A stretch of 64,000 nt of DNA, from contig NC_051099.1 of assembly GCF_901709675.1 (NCBI RefSeq), forward strand, positions 5,644,001 through 5,708,000, read 5' to 3'. Source of the DNA: Syngnathus acus. Its lineage: Eukaryota; Chordata; Actinopteri; Syngnathiformes; Syngnathidae. The translations under genes and the position numbers were made by a program. Of this stretch, positions 11,451 through 24,736 are shown piece after piece (the first letter of the stretch is position 1; the number at the start of each line of letters is the position of its first letter). The notes below the pieces were generated by a model. The model had not been told where the DNA came from. It saw only the letters and a list, made by a program, of their open reading frames with translations, and did no database searches.

Positions 11451-11808
11451 TACCGTATTTTCCGGACTATAAGGCGCACCTTCAATGAATGGCGCATTTT
11501 AAAATTTTGTTCATATATAAGGCGCACCGGACTATAAGGCGCACCATTAATGCAATCACAATATAATAACTTGAAATGGTGAAAACAATAATATATCAAT
11601 AATGTTAATATCACACAACACACAAAATAAACATGTAAAGCTTACTTTAATATGTACAAAACAAAACAGTCAGATAGATCAGTAAACTTTAAAAGTTAAA
11701 GTTCCATCCATCCATCATTCTCCATTTGGTCCATATATAAGGCGCACTGTTGGCTTTTGAGAAAATTTGAGGTTTTTAGGTGCGCCTTATAGTCCGGAAA
11801 ATACGGTA
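11451..11808 (+). mobile_element. TA-flanked inverted-repeat MITE, variant centre
   Basis: It has well-kept ends TACCGTATTTTCCGGACTA and TAGTCCGGAAAATACGGTA, with CTATAAGGCGCACC repeats inside each. The left arm carries TTCAATGAATGGCGCATTTT. The centre (AATATAATAACTTG through CATCCATCCATCATTC) differs from the four subfamily A copies, so the shared part is the terminal 80-100 bp on each side. It is flanked by TA only and is non-coding. Confidence 0.85.
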
Positions 11809-12786
11809 TTCTATTGATTGCCCTTTGCGCTTTCCCACTTTTTTTGGTTAGCAGTTAGCTAGCTAATTTTTAGTAGCTAGCAAACCCTACACTGAACTCC
11901 AAACATCCAAAAATTGGTTTTGCTTTGCAACTGAAACCTCATTTTTATTCAGGACATTTTTCTTTTGTTACTTTGCTTTTGACACCCATATACAGTACAG
12001 CGTCTGATTTAGGACATTTTTCATAAAGTCCAAGCCGGCAGACGGCTCATCAACCTTTACTAGTCGCCTCCACGTTGTTTACATCTGCACTTTACACAGC
12101 GGCGCTCCAATGAACTCTCCCGGGAGATCTCAAGGCTAACTACATCGCCTGCTAAGTGCTAAATAAAATGATTATGGGCTTGTATTTTATGGGAGGGGTT
12201 GCATGGCTTATGGCTCCTTGGCACAGGCAGATTAGCCCCCTCTGACAGTATTTCCTTTATGCGTTTAAGAAGAAGAAGAAAAAAAAACGTCTACTATGCT
12301 GTTTTTGACCTTGCCGCAGCTGCAAGGGCAGCGGGTGATTTAACGTTATTGCGATGAACGTCCGAGGCGTATTTTCTCGAGTAATGAAAACAACCAACGA
12401 TGCACTTCTCAGCGTCCCGCTATTGGATAACAAATGTCCAGAGTTGCAGAAATGCTTAACTGGATGTTTCCAACGTCCCTCTTTATGCAAAGTCGCTCAT
12501 GATGTCAAAACAACGGGGAGCGCTGGAAATGCAAAATTGTCTTGTTCTGCGGCACAATCATGCAGTGTACTTACGCTAATTAGCTTCCCCCTGACAAGCC
12601 GCCAACCCCCACCCCGCCACGGATACATCAAATATGACAAGTGCATTTTTCTTCTTGTGCAGAAAGGCAGCTACTGAATGAAGTAAGCTCACAAACATAC
12701 ATAAAGGTGTGACAAATGTAAAAAAATAAGAAATATTTTGCATTTGTTTGACCTTGATTAACTTGCACCCTGTGTGTTTAGGCTCT
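11809..12786. other. Unannotated non-coding sequence
   Basis: No gene is supported. The opposed open frames at 12257-12490 and 12354-12677 show no recognisable motif. Confidence 0.55.
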
Positions 12787-12794
12787 CTCTAGTG

Positions 12795-13116
12795 CAGGGG
12801 TGTCAAACTTTTTTTTCGCGGGCCGCATTGTCGTCATAGTCGGAGGGCCATTATGACTGTCAACCCAAATAAATGTATGAGCACCTCATATTATATACAG
12901 TAAAAGCTACAAAACAAACTGGCAAATAACTCGTTTTCAAATCAGACGAGTAAAAACTGGTCAAATATTAAAAAAAAAAAAAAGATGTTAAAAGTGAAGA
13001 CAATTTGGAATTCTACTAACAACACACGAATTTGATGCACAATTTGTCTTCGCGGGCCACATAAAATGATGTGGCGGGTCGTATCTGGCCCCCGGGCCTT
13101 GAATTTGACACCTGTG
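12795..13116 (+). mobile_element. Non-autonomous hAT element, copy 1, complete with 8-bp target duplication
   Basis: It starts CAGGGGTGTCAAACTT and ends AATTTGACACCTGTG. The flanks 12787-12794 and 13117-13124 are both CTCTAGTG, an exact 8-bp duplication typical of hAT. Inside the ends are GC-rich arms, GCGGGCCGCATTG on the left and GATGTGGCGGGTCGTATCTGG on the right, separated by an AT-rich core with an A13 run. At 322 bp it has no coding capacity. A second copy in the opposite orientation lies at 33270-33599. Confidence 0.92.
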
Positions 13117-13124
13117 CTCTAGTG

Positions 13125-13956
13125 GTATGTGAAATAACCACTGCCAAAGTACTGTTCAGTTATATTTAAGGTTTACATTCACTACATTTGAACTTTGTTT
13201 GTTTCCAAACCTCATCATTTCAATTTTCCTATCTGATGAGAACCTCTTTGTCCAAATCGATGGACTTGCCTTCTAAATTTGCATTTACATTAACTACTTG
13301 CACAAAAGTCCAAAAGAGTACTTAAGGGCTTTCAGAATAGCCTCCATTGTATCACACTGCTGACGTCCGCCATTTTTTGTTATGTGGCACAGCGGCTCAG
13401 TGGTTCACCTTAATCACGCTCGCCTCGCATTTTAGCCACGTGGAAATTCTGACAGCGGCGGGACGCACGCATGGCCAGACCTCCTCCATCACCACCGCTA
13501 CCAATTGAGAGCAAGGAAAAGTGCTTACCTAGGAGAAAACACAGAAAGAGAGAGGAAGAGGTTTAGCATGATATCACTCTTGCAGAATATTACTACACTG
13601 AATAGCATTTTTCATTGCGTTATATCGTGTTTTGTCAATTTACAATTCCATATATATATATTTTTTTTACAAAATTGGGTCAAATTATCCCTGCGGAACG
13701 TAGTCTTAAACTTTTGGGAAGCTCTCTAATTTATTTTGTCGAAGGATCGAGTAAACAGCCACAGGTGCAAAGATCACATCACATGAGGCGCAAAGTGAAT
13801 CGATCCAAAGTTCAGAAATGCCAAAGACGCAAAAAGGATACGACACCCTCGGGGCACCCTTTCAAGAAATTGGATTGCGTCATTAAACCGGGTGTGCATC
13901 ACAGCGAACCTTCAGAAACTTTAGGAAATGGTGGCAGAGGCAGAACTGAAAGACGG
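13125..13956. other. Unannotated non-coding sequence
   Basis: No gene is supported. Near 13388-13408, GCACAGCGGCTCAGTGGTT resembles a tRNA-type A-box region, but no B box follows at the right distance. Confidence 0.5.
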
Positions 13957-14020
13957 TGGACAAGTGGTTAGCACGACTGCCTCACAACGTCAAGGTTCTG
14001 TGTTTGATTCTCAGATCTGG
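13957..14020 (+). repeat. Degenerate tRNA-headed SINE-like fragment
   Basis: GACAAGTGGTTAGCACGACT followed by CTGCCTCACAACG and GGTTCTGTGTTTGATTCTCA has the A-box/B-box spacing of tRNA-derived teleost repeats and matches the minus-strand fragment at 535-600 in layout. No tail or target duplication is seen. Confidence 0.5.
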
Positions 14021-17000
14021 TCTTTTGATTTCGTTAGAATCATAATATTTGTCGGGATGAACGTTAACTGGCCCAGACATCGGCGTAGCATTTTAAATCA
14101 AGATCTTTGATGGCGGAATCCAACTCGGGAGTCTTGATATTTGTGGAAAAAGTGATTTCCTCCAGGCGGAGGTGATCAAAGCCAGAAGATGACTTCAAAG
14201 TTGGATTAAAGAGCGATGCCCCCTCCAAAAATCCGGAAAAAAAACTTTTGGGTTGGAGAGCTAGCAGAAACGTTTGAGTCCATATCCTGGACAAACCAAC
14301 TTGATGGTCACAGCCCAAAATGGATGATTTTATATTGATTGGCTCACTTGATTTCGTTAATAAAACACAAATCAATTTTATCGATCGTCAACCAGGCGCG
14401 TAACTCCTTGGCAAATCCATTTTCGCCGCTCTTCTGAATTTATTAGTTTATGTCCATCCATGATCAGATCTGATTTTGTGCTAAAACAAAACTGAGCTAA
14501 ATGTTCAATATATTTAAGTTTGGAAAGAACCAGAATATTAAAATTGGCTTTTGAGTTTCTCTAAACTACCGAACACGGGGAACTATGGAAAGGTGACTAC
14601 TTGTATTTAGTCATGCATTATTAATGACTTGCAGTAATTCCTCGAGAAAACTAATGCCTGGTGATCTTATGGAATCACAGATGGATTTTGGAAAGGATTA
14701 GCCAGGTTGGAATCATGCTGAAGGGTGAGAAGCCTGATATTGACTTCAGAGAGAGGGGGCGGAATATGAAAATGTCAGGACTGAACGCTCTCACAGGAAA
14801 CAATCTTCCCTGGATTAGGTTGACGGAAACACCGCGCTGATTAGACCTGAAGGGAAGCTGGCGAATTAAATAGCACTCCCAGATTGTGCCTTTTTGTTTT
14901 CTCGCTTCTGTTGGACAAGAATTTAAGAGTGGACTCAAGAGTGTTTGCGCCATAGCTGCAAGTGTGGGCTTCCAGAATGTACGCCTGACCATGGTGGGTA
15001 GGCACAGTCAGCTGGGAGAGCCGCCACATGTAGTTCTTTAGATTGATAGATAGATGTTGGTGAAACTGACGGGAGGCCACCGTCAAACGTCCAGACAAAA
15101 AGCTGAAATCGCTTACACGATACGGATTAATAAAAAAAAAAAAAAACTGCAACGGTCGCGCTGTTAATTTGCGATGATTAATCAGCAAGCGCAGCAGGTT
15201 ATGCAGCATACGTGCAAGGCGGCAAAAGAAAAGGATTGTTCATGCTCCAAAGCGTCAATCCCAGCGGGGGATATTAAATATACATTTGCGAGTGCCGCTC
15301 CATCTGACCCACTTTGCAAGCGCAAGAGGAGGAGAAGCTCTTTTGGCTTGGCACCCAAAGACTTGCACAACAAAGACCCCCTTTAAGTCACCTCAGCAGA
15401 AGTCATATGGATTGGCGGAGGTCCAGACAAATACACTGCAACCATCCTATAAGAGGAATTTGGAAACAAAGGGCAGCTGTATGTCGAAGGAAAGCATAAA
15501 TATATTCATGAGCCATCCAGAGGTTTTAGAATTAGCGCACTTTGATGCAAGAGTCATATCGCTTGGAAGCTCGTCTCCGATCGCCAGCAGCCGCAATCAT
15601 CCAAGGCGCCGTGGCGACGAGCGTGACAGTCGCATCAAACAACTCCTGCCACTACGCTCTCTGCTTCAATTGTTTTCCATCATACCGCATCGATTGGCTT
15701 CTTGCCACCACCACGTCTTGTGCTTTGGCGGGAATGTGTCTTCTTGCTCTACCCACCCCCCCAAACTGCTCCTGAGGGCGTGAGGTCAAAAGTGACTGAG
15801 TGTGGGTGTGCTAATCCCGCCCCTGCCCCATCTCACAGCGACCCTTGGGAAGTGGACCTCCATCAGCTCACCCTAGCATTTGACATGAGGGATGGAGGAG
15901 AATATGAGGCCAGACAAAACCTCCCTTGACAAATGGGAAGAATCTCCTCAGTTGCAGCCAGAGAGGAAGCTCCAAAGTGTCGGAAACCCGCGGAGAAAAG
16001 TGCTTATCGCATTCAGCCTACGTGACGCCGACGACCCCCTTTGTCACATAGGAAGGAATCGTCCGCTTCACTTTGATTTCATCCAGTGCGACACTCGAGA
16101 AGATCTCGAATTCCCCCATCAACGTTTTTCGGTAATCCACCTTTGGCTTGGTTGTGATGAAAGCAGGTCAAGGGGCACAAAGTGTGTCGCACGGTGGGTA
16201 GAGATTGGTCCAACATTTTACACGCGGTGCTGCTTTTCCGTTTTCTGGTTGAAAATGTTCCTTTCTTCCTCTTGTTTTGTCGTAACTATCTCATTCATTT
16301 CCATTTGCAGTCTTTGGAAAACGATGAATGAAGTTTAAAGCTACCAAGTGGTGATGGAAGTGCTACGCGATTAGTGCTATAGGGCTTGCAATGTCCATTA
16401 AGCAAGAATAATAACCAGGTGGACGGAACGCCAAGGCTTTGCGTATGACCCATCGCTATGAAACAATTCCCAAGTCTAAAATGAGACTTGAGAGGCTAAA
16501 ACACACAGCGGCGTATGACGTCAAAACACCTCAAGTGATAAGATCGCAATGCCGAGAACAAAGCATGAAGAGCAGGTAGGAAGTTGGGCCCAGATGAATG
16601 CTTGTGGGAGGCAAAGCAAAGAGCAGACGACTACAATCGGCATCAGGAAGACGGAAAAAGCTTTAAATACACGCGGCGGCAGATGTGTCGCCTGACACTT
16701 AAAAGAGAATATGCAAACGGCGATGCTAGGTTGGTGAAGCTAAACTGACAGCTGACAGCCTCGACGCAGGCTATATGATTCAATGCCATTAAATTATTCC
16801 AAATTATTGAGAAAGATTTTCTCACAAATATGGGCTTGATTCAATATTGGAAAGCCATCAACATATTTATATCCAACTGCATGGAAGACATTTTTCTTGC
16901 CATCTCTGTGAAAGTTGGTCATAATAAGTTTGGAGCCCAAAATGAGTTGGTGGTGACCCTGACCTATAATCCCCAAAAACTTTTAATTCAGTTGATTAGA

Positions 17001-18900
17001 TGAGTTCATCCTAAAGCGTAACGGGAAATATCTCTTTAGAAATTCCCTCAAGGTTTTTGCCGACACAGTGTCATGTTGAGTTCTGCCAAAAACGGTCTTT
17101 GTGAAATTGAAGCGACCTTGTATATTTGAGGGGCGAAATTAAAGTTTTTCAGGTTGTGCCTGCAGTTAGCGCGGAGGCATTAAAAGATGTCAAATGGAGG
17201 TTTCTATGGATGTCGGGCGGAAATAAAATCCTGTAACATAGTTGAGTTGATTTGTTGTTGTCTTGTGCTTTCTACACTTCAAAACATTATAAGGGAGATG
17301 ATACGCACTGCGGTTCAATTCTTTGCAGTCAACTTTGTAACCTGACATTGGGAGAAATGGAAGAAATGAAATTGGAAGGAAAAAAAAAAACCGCCGCAGA
17401 TTTACTAAATGGACTTGGCCGTCCGAGGTAGCGCTTTTGCCTAATGTGCGGCGCGCACAGGATGGAGCAACTTGGCAATTTGGATGCCTTGGAGCGTTCG
17501 CTGTCGGTTCCTGAACACAGCGAGGGTCCCCAAGAAGCTCCATTTGCTCACAGCGGGATGACTGAGGAGAAGCGAGTTCCACCAGACACAAACGGCAAAT
17601 GTACGAGCGCTTCAACATGAAGGTCGCCGCCTCAATTTTCTTTCTTCTTTTGCAACGTTTGTGTGCTCCAACTCCAAAATCATCCCTGTGATATTTCACC
17701 AACAGAGGGGTTTTGTTTTGGTGCACATGCCCAATTTGTCAGAATAAAAGCGGGAGGGAAGTCGAGTTCCTTTATCAGCAGTACCACTTATCTTTTTCAA
17801 TATAATCACTGGGTTAATTAATTACACCAAAGTGCGCGGTAATGGCACGTCGATGAATGCAACTTGGCCCGTGAAATCTTTGAAAAGGGACAATCTTGCC
17901 GCCGCCGGGACATTTCCGTCAGTTCAAATAACTGGAATAATTCTGTACATTTATTCCCAGCTGTAGATATTCATTTATGATTATTGCCCAGTTTAAGAGG
18001 ATGCTAGCTAAATGGATGTATGCTAAATACTTTCCTCTGAGTTGAAATCAAGATGATATTGAAAACTATCCACTAAGATAGAATTTGACCTGGGTTTCGA
18101 AGAATTCCGAATTTCTATAGTGAGTCTGCCAAGAAGCATTGGCAGGGTTAAGCTAATGCAGCATATTGGCTGCAGGTAGGCTCGCCAGCACGTCCCATTT
18201 GGCTCCCTGAGCAAAACTCACGCTGCTAATCCGGAAAACCCTCTGATCAAATTAAAACGTGAGAAGTTGAGGGAGAGGGGGGTTGGCGGTGGGGAGAAAA
18301 AAAAAAAAAATCTGCAAATCTATGGATTATTTTCAGTCTTGGCAAATAGAAAGATATCACACTGGGAAGGTAAATCCACACTTTCATTTGCAGGCAATCC
18401 CTACATTTGTACTAAGGTTTAATTGAATTGAATTAAATGCAACGTCGTCTGGATTGTGCCAAGAAAGACAGCTCTAATTTATTCATAAAATAATCTACCC
18501 TATGATGGAATGATGGCGGAATCGTAATTATTTGGTGGATGTGGAAGACTTCTTTAATTCTTGCATGCACACATGCACGCTTATGTTAAAAAGAGGTCAA
18601 ATCTGCTGATCTACATAATGATTGGTTTTGAGCTACCTGGGCAAACATGGCTGCAAATGAGCGGAACAGCATTTGCGATATTGCCAATAACCTCCGGCCG
18701 TATGTATTTCTTGCCCCTATCGCCTGACCTTTAAAAGAAGGCTCGGCAAATTAGCTCGCCGGCAGTTATTCCACATCGGCATTTAAGAGTAATGCCATCT
18801 TACCGGCGTCCCTGCCGGGTCATGGACAGGCCATGTCGACTCTCTCGGCTTTGCGCTCTTATAAAATCTCAACCCCTGCTCGTTTTGTAAAAAGGAGATC
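14021..18900. other. Unannotated non-coding sequence
   Basis: No gene, dispersed repeat or tandem array is supported. The longer open frames at 15286-15783, 15892-16338 and 17190-17726 (minus) were read for motifs and show none. Homopolymer runs occur at about 15131-15144 (A), 17381-17390 (A) and 18299-18310 (A). Confidence 0.55.
16516..16523. promoter_or_regulatory. Isolated perfect CRE palindrome
   Basis: TGACGTCA is the full CREB/ATF site. It stands alone with no TATA box or CpG-rich promoter nearby, and one or two such 8-mers are expected by chance in a window this size. Confidence 0.2.
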
Positions 18901-21900
18901 AGTAAAAAGATCAGGATGCTGGAAGTTACTCAGGTATGGAGTTCAAGCTGATAGCAAGAGACAGCTTTGAAACACTGATAAAATGAGAAAAACACTTGAC
19001 TGGGGAGTCCAAGAGATATATTTTCCATCGTTCCACGGAAACCGATCAATCGAGAAGTAGGGATGGGCGGATCGTCAATGCTCAAATGCTGACATGAAAA
19101 TAGCAATGGGCTGCCGTTCCGATTGCTCGCTCTAATGTTGCCGATATATATTCATGTGAAAAACGTCTTCAGGTGTTCATTTAACTTGCCCGATTTGTTT
19201 TGCAATTTGGTTCAAATATGTCTGCCTGCTGCTCTGACATCACAGGGAAGGAAAAGGAAAGACGAAAAAAAAACTTCAGTAGCAAGCGGCATTGGCAACA
19301 GGAACTATTAAATGAATACTTCTTCATTTAAAGTAAACAGCCATGTTAATCCATCCGACATCATCTGAGACCCCCCGCAGCCTCGCGCAGCGCCACTTCC
19401 ATACCCCCCCTCGCTGTAATTAGCTCGTTTCGGGAACGCCATTACTGCAGGACAAAAATATGAAATAACGCAATTATAAAAACTGACAAAGAAATAAAGT
19501 TCAGTGGGTTTCCATGGAGACCGGCGAGGTATTGGTATTCATGTGGCGCCAAGGCCTATTTTAGGCAAGTGTAAACAGCTTGTGCGTGTAAGTTCTAGCT
19601 AGGTGTTACAAATGTGTTAGATGCTATTGTTTCTAATTTTTACTCGAATGTAGCTTTATGAGGAAACATGCAAAAAAAAGAAAAAAAACTTTTGTATTGA
19701 TTGTATGCAGATCATTGGGTCTCTGGAGTGCCTGCCTAAAAATGTGACGCATCAGGATAATATGGTCGTCGTTAGCTTTGTAGCAATAGCCTAGGTCTTG
19801 CTTGCTCGAGCATCCATCCGTTTTCTGTACAGATTCATTTGTAAAGCAGCTCGATTAAAAATACAGATGTTAAAAACTGATTATTCAATATTGATAAAAA
19901 TAATCCTGATCGACAAATACAAAATGAAAACACTCGCTGTGAGCACGGACTGGTCGTCACGGAATAAATTAAACTCGTAACTAAGTGCATTTCCACAGTA
20001 ATATTGATACACTGAAATGAAGTACATGGTATGAACGGGCATCGACAAGATCACAATTGACCTTGGACAAGATCATTATTCCATCTTTAAAAAAATAATA
20101 AAAAAAACAGGTGCGTCGGGTTCCGTCTGACACCGAGGCATCGATTTTATTCTCGCGTTAAGATCTCATTTCACAAGCTGCTCTTTGCCGCTTTTAATCT
20201 TTACGGTTGAGCTTATCGTGTCAGATTAAACACTCGGCGGCACCCGTACCGACACACAGGCCCGCCGAGAGAGAGGACAAGACATCGACGAGTCTGCCGT
20301 TATTAAATATCGATGTGTCCGGCGGCCTCCCACTTGTTTGCTTTTCATTATGCTGGATTTTTATGCGAGAATGCTTATGCAAATCAGCGCAAGGCTCTCC
20401 TTGTCCCCCTCCCGTGTGACTCAAAAACCTACTAAGGGACTTCTCGTTGGTGGCGGTCTCACCGCACTTTGGACGGAGCTTTATTAGCGTTCGTAATGAC
20501 TTTTGAATGATACGAGGTGTCGTGGCACTGCGTCTGACCTTCCGTGATGAATCTTTCATACCACGACAGATGCACACGAGTCACCCGGGACTGGAGTCGG
20601 CGGCTCTATCGCCCTCGCTTTTGTTTACCCGAGTGAAGGTGGACAGGATATCTGATGTACGCCAAATGAGACTATTGAAAGAAGCAGTAGATTTCTTTTA
20701 GCCGCGTTGCCCCGCGACAAATACAAGCGCACAATGGTTTGGCTTGGGTAAGCTGCCCGCTGTTTGTTCAGTGATTATAAGGTGGTTTCGGTATATGCCG
20801 GAGCTGTCACACGCCGGCCGTCTTATCAGCTTTTGTGCCCACTGACTACAAATGGCACTGTTTTATTTGTAATAGGAAGTGTTTTCTTACTGCTACATTT
20901 CTGACATTGCAATAAAATGGACATTTAGAACTCAAACGTCCTTGAAGTTGTAGATGTGGAAATACGTCAAACCCATAATTGTCTGGATTGCAAAGGAAAC
21001 ATTATGACGCTGATACTTTGACCGGGGTTATGCGCCGCCTCGAGATACAAGAAACCCGACTTGCGAGTTTTTTTTGGGATACGAGAATTCATTGGACAGA
21101 TTTCAGGTCAGGTCAGATAACTAAACATAAAAGAAACAGAATTACACCATGTGTTTTAAACAGCCAAAGCCCCCACTAGCTTAATGCTAATGCGAACCTT
21201 GTACCTAGGCACTGTGGCATTATTTTTCCTTCGGTCCTATGGGACAGATTGGAATTAGGAATTTCCCAGCTGAAAAGGTTCTCTAAGTATACATTCAGTC
21301 AGTCCATGTTGCTTTAAACACAGTCCAAGTGGTCCCACATGGCTAATTTAATTTGGGTTGTAGGATTACTTCAGATTGATTATTCCAAACGTTTGTTTGT
21401 CGGGAGCCCCGTCGTCCGTCCCGCTGTCGTTAGAGCGCGTCCACTTGTATTGATCCCATGTCAAGCCGCTGGAAAAGAGGCTAGAAACTCGACACTAAAT
21501 AGCCGCGGCCAAGCCAGATGGAGGTGGAAACTAAACTCCTGCACTTAAGCTACTTTTCGCACCGCCCCAACAGACGGATTCTAGTCCGCTCATTCATTAC
21601 GATCCCGGGCTACCCAACGCCATTGATGCGTTCAAATTCTATTCGAAAGAACGCTTCAATCAAGTCTATCAAATGCCTGATTGTTCAGGATTCAAGGGAC
21701 ACTGAGACTCAGGCTGATGATGTCATCACAGCCACTTCTTTGGATTCTAGTTCCGCCGTCAGCTGAGGCAATAAAGAAGCACTCGTGCCGGCTCTCCGCC
21801 CGACAGCTTGATTGATCTCGTTGCACCCTTACAGCGGCGAGAGCGAGAGAGAAAAGCCAGCGAGATGTTCTATCGTCAAGCCCGGTGGCGCATTTCAAAG

Positions 21901-24024
21901 CGTCTCACTCACGACGAGCGCCGCGTCACCGCGTGGCAGGCGGGAGAAGAAAAGGTGATGGGCGGCGACGTAAAGCCGACCCAAATCTGATTTGTGTTCC
22001 AAAGGGGGGCGATAAGCCGCTGTGACATTAATGCAAATCTCGACGGGTACGCCTCTGTTGATTCCCGCTTTCTGTTCTTACTGACTCCTTGGCGAAGGCG
22101 TCCTTCTGCCTCGTCACACTTCAACTGCTGCTTTCCCTCATTGAGACTGAAAACAGTCAATCAAGGCAACATTGGGAGAAAAATGGGTGATTCCTGTCTG
22201 GGAACCAATGAGAACCCAGAACATATAATAAAGGTTGGAAAGGGGGTCAAAGGTACAAGTCCAAACATCGAAAAGCTCTCATCCCATTTCAGAATGTTTG
22301 CAAAGATGTCAGGGCTGATCCATTATTGATGGGATTAGGGCTCAGTAAATAGGTCTGAGGCCCACTTTCCCTTTCAAGCGGCCCCAGGGAGACAGCTGCC
22401 AGTTTGGGGAGAAGTGAAAACGAGGCTGAGACTCACTTGCAAAGATTCGGAAAAGAAAAAAAATCACGACTCAAACACAAATGCCCTTCTTTTCAGTCTA
22501 CGAATCGGTCTTGACGATTACACTTTTAGTATTACCGAGATGAACGGCTCTCTAAAATCAACAGGTGGTGGGTTAGTGCGGCAAACTATCAGCGCTGCCT
22601 CGAGCTATCATCAAAATGTGTTTGATATGCTCGAGGCAAACTCGTCCTTCTTCTCGAACAGCAGCGAACGGCAAATTTCCCTTCCGTCCAGGAATCCATT
22701 GATCATGTTGCGCCATGACCGCCTTTCCAAAACATTAAGCTCCCAAGTACAAGGGTGCACGATTGGGTCATCATCACACCTCGCTGTTCCCAAGTGGCCA
22801 TTTCTACCGTCGCGTGACACTTCATTTGCCATTACGGCTTGAAAACGACTTCAAGGCTGGAATGCAACTGCTGCATTTTTCTCGCTCGGAGCAGAAAGCT
22901 GCAAGTTCTAAAAAAAGCTACAGCGCTCTTTACGGATTCAATTAAAATTTGAAAGGGTCGACGTGAAGGTTTTACTTGTTGGCAATATTTGGAATATAGC
23001 TTTTTCACTCTACTGGAAAATGTGTACTCAAATGAAGCCTAGATTGTTGGTCTTAGTCATCATTTGGCTTTTTTGTCTTTCTTTCTCTCGGTCCGGCTTG
23101 GCACGAAAACACGATGAATCGAAAACACGCTGAGCAGACGTGGGAAATCTGTTAGCGAATTAGTAAAACATTACACGCCGACCCTCGGTCTAACGTATTC
23201 TCTCTCTTGTTAGAGCGTCATACGTTTCGCTGCCATCTCCAAAAGACGTTCTACACTGAGCGAGGATTTAAAGCAAGATGGTTTGTGGGACATGTGGAGC
23301 TTTCCATTGAAACATTGTGAGCCATTTTTTTCCCCACCTCGCTCTGTCTTTGTCACGTTTAAAGTTGGCTGTCTGGGAGCTCATTTGAGGTATGTGCTCC
23401 TTTTCAAGATGGAAAGAGAGTCTTTTATAAATTGCCAGCTCTCTAAAACGTTTCACGTGCTTTTCAGATCGCCCCTAGCCGGTTCGTCATCTGCACGAAA
23501 AAATCAATGCAAATTGAATTATGCCCCATTTCGTCTCCAATCCCCGCTGACTTATTTTCAGTTGTCGATTTTGCACAAATGATTTGAGGCCCCGAAAATA
23601 TTCCTGGGTTGGCAGAAAAACCAACACGGTTCATATAATGCTGCAAATGATTACATGGAACGTAATGAACTGCCATCTATTCATTACAACATGCTAATTA
23701 CCTTCCCGCACAATGCCTGTCATACATTAACAGCCGCGAGCTACACACAGAATCGCAAAACCGCCATCCTTTGAAAGGACATTTTTTTTTTTTTTTTTGA
23801 GAGTGCGGCGGTTGAAGTACTCAAAGCGGCAGGGAGTCCCTGCGCAGATCTGCATTGGTGCTAATCACCGCAGCGGGTGACTTTTTAAAGAGTCGGAACA
23901 GAGGGCGTATTATGAGTAAGGCTCTGAAGTGGCCGCACCCCGCGTGAGGAGCACCCGCACCTGATAAGATGGAATACGAGATCTCGAAATACCCGTTGAC
24001 AATTCGAAATAACCTGGCCTGAGA
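18901..24024. other. Unannotated non-coding sequence
   Basis: No gene or mobile element is supported. A T18 run lies near 23781-23798. One AT-rich motif cluster at 23628-23735 is listed separately. The 142-codon frame at 22414-22842 has no recognisable motif. Confidence 0.55.
23628..23735. promoter_or_regulatory. Candidate enhancer-like block rich in homeodomain-type motifs
   Basis: Within about 100 bp are CAAATGATTACATGG, CGTAATGAAC, TTCATTACA, CATGCTAATTACC, a TGTCAT half-site and CATTAACAG. Dense TAAT and TGTCA motifs between GC-richer flanks are typical of developmental enhancers. No conservation data are available here, so the call rests on motif density alone. Confidence 0.22.
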
Positions 24025-24083
24025 AATCTCTAGCTAGCTTAATACTAATACACAATCTCGAGCTAGCTGAATGCTAACACACA
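24025..24083. repeat. 29-bp imperfect tandem duplication containing AGCTAGCT
   Basis: AATCTCTAGCTAGCTTAATAC and AATCTCGAGCTAGCTGAATGC follow each other at a period of 29 bp. Each continues into a CTAATACAC or CTAACACAC end. The units differ at about five positions. Confidence 0.75.
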
Positions 24084-24666
24084 ATAACAAACATTTCAGA
24101 ATGGCGTCCAACGCCTACAGAAGAGTCTTTCAAGACTCGTACGGCATTACGCTTTTTATGATGATTTAATTGTGAACTGTATTAACAGTACAATGTGATG
24201 GATGGGGGTTGGGGGGTGAGCTAACAATCAAGTGTTGGAAAGTGAACAGTTGCCAAGGAGAAGCTTATCACATAATACAATTCCGTCTTTGATAGTTGCC
24301 AAGGGTAAATTGGCACCTTCATCTTTCTGACAAAAAACGGCTTAAAGGGCCAAGATAAATGGCGTAAACAAAAGGGTTTGTTCAAAATGTACGACTTAAA
24401 GTAAAACAACAAAAGGAATCTGGGAATGACTGACACCCAAAGACGACTGCGGCGTATCGTTCCAAAAATGACGAGGAGCCAGACGCCGAGGGGGGAGTGA
24501 CTATTTTGAGCGGGGACAATGGGGAGAGGACAGAAAGCGACATCAGTTGAAGGTGATTCCATCGCCAGTCTCACGCAAATCCAACGGGAGCGTTTGCGTC
24601 ACTAAAATTAATCCGCTGAATAGGGACTCTGCCAACTTTTAAACTCGAGCACAAAGACTTTACAAA

Positions 24667-24736
24667 CTTCAGGAATGTGATGATCCATAAAGTCCTGAAG
24701 TCTTCAGGAATGTGATGATCCATAAAGTCCTGAAGG
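24667..24736. repeat. Exact 35-bp tandem duplication whose unit is a hairpin
   Basis: The two units are nearly identical, CTTCAGGAATGTGATGATCC followed by ATAAAGTCCTGAAG, with a 35-bp period. Within each unit CTTCAGGA at the start is the exact complement of TCCTGAAG at the end, giving an 8-bp stem. The near-identity of the copies points to a recent duplication. Confidence 0.9.

Noticed and set aside
15286-16338. Long plus-strand open frames of 165 and 148 codons
   Set aside because: No family similarity, no convincing splice borders, and several overlapping frames of similar length in the same place.
17190-17726. 178-codon minus-strand open frame
   Set aside because: No recognisable motif and no codon bias, and it includes codons from an A10 run. 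A frame of this length is expected by chance in this much sequence.
22414-22842. 142-codon plus-strand open frame
   Set aside because: Serine-rich and irregular with no motif. Its length fits chance.
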